Below are positions 6,639 to 9,476 of a DNA stretch of 9,476 nucleotides, one piece after another. Source of the stretch: Cyanothece sp. UBA12306 (lineage in GTDB: Bacteria; Cyanobacteriota; Cyanobacteriia; Cyanobacteriales; Microcystaceae). How positions within the stretch are numbered: position 1 is the stretch's first letter; every line of letters begins with the position of its first letter. Position numbers and translations under genes: made by a program. The stretch covers positions 16,888-26,363 of the forward strand of contig DLXW01000056.1 of NCBI GenBank assembly GCA_003448685.1, written 5' to 3'. Below the pieces are notes generated by a model. It ran no database searches. It was not told where the DNA came from and saw only the letters and a list, made by a program, of their open reading frames with translations.

Positions 6639-7178
6639 ATGACGACACAACCTGAAATTATACATTTGAACAACCTAGATTATTTACCTTATTTAGATGA
6701 CAACGGACTATTATCAGAAGAATTATCTCGTAAAATTGGAGTTTATGCTATCTTTGACCAAGACAAAAATCTGCAATTTGTCGGATATTCAAGAGATATT
6801 TATCTAAGTCTTAAACAACATTTAGTTCGCCAACCGAAAAAATGTTATTGGCTAAAAATACAAACAATTGCCCGTCCTAGTCGCACTATATTAGAAAATA
6901 TCCAACAATCTTGGCTCCAAGAATATGGAATAACTTTATCAGATAATAATCTTAAAGAAGTAGAATGGATAGATCCCATAGATACCAAGGACTTAATGAC
7001 AGAAGAAGAAAAAAAAGACTATCAAAAAGCAGACGAAATGTCCCAAATAAAGCTGTTGAAAAAAATTGCCAGAAAATTTGAGGCACAACTTCAAGAAAAT
7101 TTAAAGCAACGGGGAAGTCAAGTAGAAATTCGCTTTAATCCTAAACTAAAAGAACGGGGTTTATTAGACTTAAAATAA
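6639..7178 (+). CDS. GIY-YIG nuclease family protein, cyanobacterial type
   Basis: A 179-residue protein with a GIY-YIG-like fold at residues about 32-95. The first motif reads GVY (34-36) and the second FVG (47-49), followed by YSRD with Arg52 in the place of the usual catalytic Arg. The helix LSLKQHLVRQP follows, and Glu86 (in TILENI) is a candidate metal ligand. GIY-YIG enzymes cut DNA using this Tyr-Tyr-Arg-Glu set. Here the Tyr of YIG is Phe, so activity is uncertain. The remainder is a charged, Lys/Glu-rich helical tail ending in IRFNPKLKERGLLDLK, which I recall as conserved in cyanobacterial members. It is not attached to a homing or UvrC domain. The ATG at 6639 has only a weak upstream AAG. 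It is read in the same direction as its neighbours but is separated by 145 and 87 bases. The biological role is unknown. Confidence 0.82.
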   Translation: MTTQPEIIHLNNLDYLPYLDDNGLLSEELSRKIGVYAIFDQDKNLQFVGYSRDIYLSLKQHLVRQPKKCYWLKIQTIARPSRTILENIQQSWLQEYGITLSDNNLKEVEWIDPIDTKDLMTEEEKKDYQKADEMSQIKLLKKIARKFEAQLQENLKQRGSQVEIRFNPKLKERGLLDLK

Positions 7179-7265
7179 GTTTTTACTGGGTAATTATGGT
7201 TGTTCAAAAAAATTAGTTATTTTCTCTAGCTAAATTCAAAAAATAATATTTGTGGTGCTTAAATT

Positions 7266-7988
7266 GTGACAAAAATCTCAGTTATTATCCCAACATATAA
7301 TTCTCAAGCAACGCTTAAAAGTTCTCTTGATTCTATAATCAATCAAGAATATAAGGACTATGAAATTTGTATTGTTGATGGAAATTCCAATGATAATACC
7401 ATTAAAATAATACAGGAATACTGTGAAAATTTTAAATTTATAAAATTCCTTAGTGAAAAAGATCAAGGCCCTTATGATGCTATGAATAAAGGTATTGATC
7501 TATCTAGTGGAGAATGGTTACTATTTTTAGGAAGTAGTGATCTCATTTATGATAAAAATACCTTCCAAAAGATTTTCACAGCATCTATTCCCGAAAAAAT
7601 TGGTTTATTATACGGAAATGTTATATTATTAGATGATGTTGGGTCAGCCAAAGCAGGTCAAATTTATGATGGTGAGTTTAATATAGATAAATTATTAGTC
7701 AAAAATATTTGTCATCAGTCTATTTTTTATAAACGTTCCCTTTTCAAAAAATTGGGTAAATACAATCTTAAATATCCAATTTGTGCTGACTGGGAGATGA
7801 ACATGAGATTTTTTTCTAAGACCAAAGTTTACTATTTAGATTTAACTGTTGCTTGTTTTAGTGGTGGTGGTTTGAGTTCTAGAAGAGAGTTCAAAGATCC
7901 CATATATGATGACTTACCATTCTTAAGAAAGAAATACTTTCTATTTTACCTGATTTATCGCAAGATTAATCGTATTTTCAATAATTAA
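7266..7988 (+). CDS. Family 2 glycosyltransferase, GTG start
   Basis: A 240-residue GT-A fold enzyme predicted to transfer a sugar from a nucleotide-sugar donor at the inner face of the plasma membrane. Residues 3-12 (KISVIIPTYN) form the nucleotide-binding first strand. Asp38 in VDGNSNDNT is the usual uracil/ribose-contacting acid. DQGPYDAMNKGI (66-77) is typical of a WcaA-like GT2 subgroup. The metal-binding DxD is represented by GSSD (89-92), so only Asp92 of the triad is acidic. An ADWEMNMRF segment carries the probable catalytic acid region. The C-terminus (KKYFLFYLIYRKINRIF) is amphipathic and basic and may bind membrane. The GTG at 7266 gives the expected N-terminus; no Shine-Dalgarno sequence is visible. 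The gene is very AT-rich. It lies 84 bases before a second GT2 gene on the same strand, suggesting a shared pathway. The acceptor is not predictable. Confidence 0.9.
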   Translation: MTKISVIIPTYNSQATLKSSLDSIINQEYKDYEICIVDGNSNDNTIKIIQEYCENFKFIKFLSEKDQGPYDAMNKGIDLSSGEWLLFLGSSDLIYDKNTFQKIFTASIPEKIGLLYGNVILLDDVGSAKAGQIYDGEFNIDKLLVKNICHQSIFYKRSLFKKLGKYNLKYPICADWEMNMRFFSKTKVYYLDLTVACFSGGGLSSRREFKDPIYDDLPFLRKKYFLFYLIYRKINRIFNN

Positions 7989-8072
7989 TTTTGCCATAAA
8001 ATCATGAAAAATAAATAAATTATTAGCGATAAAAAATCGAGTTCAGCAATATCGATAAAGATTAAAAACATC

Positions 8073-9119
8073 ATGGAAAATTCTCAAACTCCTAAAGTCT
8101 CCATAGTCTTACCGAGTCTGAACAATAGAGCATATTTAGAAGAAAGATTTCAGACAATAATTGACCAAACTTTTAGCGACTGGGAATTAGTCATCATTGA
8201 TAACTACTCAGATGATGGTGCTTGGGAATTGATCAAAGAATTTGCTCAAAGAGATTCTCGTTTTAGAATTTCTCAAGCTCCCAGAGAAGGAATATATATA
8301 AACTGGAATAATTGTATCGGTTTAGCTCGCGGGGAGTATATTTACATTGCCACTAATGATGATACAATGACCCCCGATTGTTTAGAAAAAATGGTCAAAG
8401 GATTAGAACAACATCAAGAATGTGAAATCTGTCATGTGAAATGTAAGATAATCAATTCTAAGGGACAAGAATTAACAGGATATTGGGATAAATTAGCCTC
8501 ATCAAAGTTTTACGGCGACCTAATCCATAAAAAACACATTCGTTTTGCTCCTTATGATGGAATTCTTTACTGCGCTCTTGGTACAGTTTACTTTGGACCG
8601 TTACAGTTGTTGATTCGTCGTTCAGTCTTTGATAAAGTAGGATTATTTCCTTCGGATTGGGGGACAGAAGGAGATTTTGCCTGGGGAATGCGAGCAGGCT
8701 TAGTCTGTAATACTTTACACATTCCAGAAACCCTAGTAGCATGGCGTATTCATTCTCAACAATCAACTAATATTCAAGCACATAAAACTTCAGCTCAGAA
8801 AATTAGATTTATAGAAATGGTCGAAGCGTCTTTACCAATTCTCGAAAAATATAATCCTGAATTTTATCAAAGATTGCGTTTAGACAAACTGCTTTTTGTT
8901 TATAGAAGACAGCAATTAAGAGCAGGAATCAAAGAAAACAATCAATGGGGTCAAAAGTTACTATATATTTGGAATTTCTTTAAGCTTAGTCCCACATTTT
9001 TAGCAGAATTTATTTACCGTAGAATCTTTTTTCCTAGAAATCAAAATGATGATTTTACCTATATTAGAAAAGAATTAAAAAGATTAGGTTTAGAACAATA
9101 TATAAAAAATCTTGACTAA
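8073..9119 (+). CDS. Family 2 glycosyltransferase
   Basis: A 348-residue enzyme with a complete GT-A domain at residues about 7-230. It begins PKVSIVLPSLNN, has Asp43 in VIIDNYSDDG, and has the metal-binding TNDD (94-97), a good DxD equivalent. GTEGDFAWGMRAGL (197-210) carries the likely catalytic acid Asp201, and AWRIHSQQST (223-232) is the C-terminal acceptor-side motif with Arg225 and His227. The ~110-residue tail is helical, with basic and aromatic patches (LLFVYRRQQLRAG, FIYRRIFFPRN) that suggest peripheral membrane binding. No true membrane helix is seen. It is predicted to add a sugar to a lipid-linked or surface glycan. The ATG at 8073 has no strong Shine-Dalgarno sequence. It is co-directional with the preceding GT2, which it resembles only in general fold, so the two are unlikely to be recent duplicates. 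Confidence 0.92.
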   Translation: MENSQTPKVSIVLPSLNNRAYLEERFQTIIDQTFSDWELVIIDNYSDDGAWELIKEFAQRDSRFRISQAPREGIYINWNNCIGLARGEYIYIATNDDTMTPDCLEKMVKGLEQHQECEICHVKCKIINSKGQELTGYWDKLASSKFYGDLIHKKHIRFAPYDGILYCALGTVYFGPLQLLIRRSVFDKVGLFPSDWGTEGDFAWGMRAGLVCNTLHIPETLVAWRIHSQQSTNIQAHKTSAQKIRFIEMVEASLPILEKYNPEFYQRLRLDKLLFVYRRQQLRAGIKENNQWGQKLLYIWNFFKLSPTFLAEFIYRRIFFPRNQNDDFTYIRKELKRLGLEQYIKNLD

Positions 9120-9305
9120 ATTATAGGTTTACCCTTGATCATTGCCTTAGTAAAATTTAATTTAGAACATCATTTTCAAATAATTGAATCTATCAGAGAA
9201 ATTAATTAAAATATCTGGAGTTGAGACGATCGTGTAAAATTATCAGAAAATATCACTAAACTACTTAAAGTTCTCAACTTAAATACTCACAGGAGACAAA
9301 CTATC
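9120..9305. other. Leader region before the Tic20-type gene with a spaced inverted repeat
   Basis: The region holds AGTTGAGA (9219-9226) and its exact complement TCTCAACT (9272-9279), separated by 45 bases that include CGATCG and a TAAAAT box (possible -10, near 9235). The second arm lies just before the ribosome binding site of the next gene. I see no rho-independent terminator after the glycosyltransferase. The repeat may be a long-range leader structure, or chance. Confidence 0.3.
9291..9295 (+). promoter_or_regulatory. Ribosome binding site of the Tic20-type gene
   Basis: AGGAG lies 10 bases before the ATG at 9306 and fixes that start. It is the only strong Shine-Dalgarno sequence in front of a recognisable gene in this window. 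Confidence 0.8.
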
Positions 9306-9476
9306 ATGACTTGGCGCGGTTCTACAGACATTAAAGATCGTATTTTTAGTACCTTAGTTTATTGTTTTGCCATCTTTGACACCATATATTTTAGTGGATT
9401 TTTAGTCCGTCAATTCCCCATTTTTAACTTTTTATTACTGCCTGGATTGCCAGTGGCTGTTATTTACGGTTTTTTG
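9306..9476 (+). CDS. Tic20 family membrane protein, N-terminal part only
   Basis: Fifty-seven codons are visible before the right edge. The start MTWRGSTDIKDRIFSTLVY is close to the N-terminus I know from cyanobacterial Tic20-type proteins (M-W-R-G-S-T...DRIF..L.Y). Two hydrophobic stretches follow, about residues 14-34 and 37-57, matching the first helices of a protein that normally has about four. The paired FLVRQFPIFNFLLLPGLP segment is also characteristic. Plant Tic20 is part of the chloroplast inner-envelope protein import machinery; the cyanobacterial homologue is a plasma or thylakoid membrane protein of unsettled function. It stands 186 bases after the glycosyltransferase and has its own strong ribosome binding site, so it is probably a separate unit. 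Confidence 0.8.
   Translation, partial: MTWRGSTDIKDRIFSTLVYCFAIFDTIYFSGFLVRQFPIFNFLLLPGLPVAVIYGFL

Noticed and set aside
7278..7466. A 62-codon minus-strand frame inside the first glycosyltransferase
   Set aside because: Antisense shadow in AT-rich DNA.
8027..8039. CGAT-AAAAA-ATCG hairpin between the glycosyltransferase genes
   Set aside because: Arms of four bases with no following T-run; too weak for a terminator.
8458..8766. A 102-codon minus-strand frame inside the second glycosyltransferase
   Set aside because: Antisense to conserved GT2 motifs; its translation resembles no family I know.

Overview
The window looks like chromosomal DNA from a unicellular or colonial cyanobacterium. 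Four perfect HIP1 octamers (GCGATCGC) lie between 2363 and 3712. The large NACHT-HEAT protein, a DUF3172-type membrane protein, a cyanobacterial GIY-YIG protein and a Tic20-type protein are all families typical of cyanobacteria. The DNA is AT-rich overall, and the glycosyltransferase part at the right is visibly the most AT-rich. No species can be named from the sequence alone.

Layout from left to right. (1) 1-1177: the upstream part of a tnpB-type insertion element on the minus strand. It has an almost complete, apparently intact TnpB nuclease gene whose last codons run off the left edge, and a perfect 10-bp-arm hairpin just upstream of its start. No tnpA lies between the start and the hairpin. 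(2) 1178-1591: intergenic, with a second hairpin of the kind seen at the ends of cyanobacterial tnpB elements and a short inverted repeat just before the next gene. (3) 1592-2140: a small single-pass membrane protein (DUF3172 type). (4) 2150-5848, minus strand and convergent with the previous gene: a 1232-residue STAND NTPase. It has an N-terminal adaptor region, a NACHT module, a very regular 34-residue HEAT array and a C-terminal alpha/beta domain I cannot name. (5) 5849-6157: a divergent intergenic region with candidate promoters for both flanking genes. (6) 6158-6493: an unrecognised 111-residue protein. (7) 6639-7178: a GIY-YIG-type protein. (8) 7266-7988 and 8073-9119: two family-2 glycosyltransferases in tandem. 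(9) 9306 to the right edge: the N-terminal 57 residues of a Tic20-type membrane protein with a clear ribosome binding site.

How they fit together. The two glycosyltransferases probably act in the same surface-polysaccharide or glycan-modification pathway and may be the edge of a larger cluster. The other genes look like independent units. The NACHT-HEAT protein has the sensor-switch design of STAND proteins, some of which act in bacterial conflict or signalling. Nothing beside it is recognisable as an effector or toxin, so any effector would have to be its own C-terminal domain or lie elsewhere. The most unusual points are the substitutions in conserved NACHT positions, the unnamed C-terminal domain, the lone intact TnpB, and the separate end-like hairpin beside it. 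I see no tRNA, rRNA or CRISPR array.
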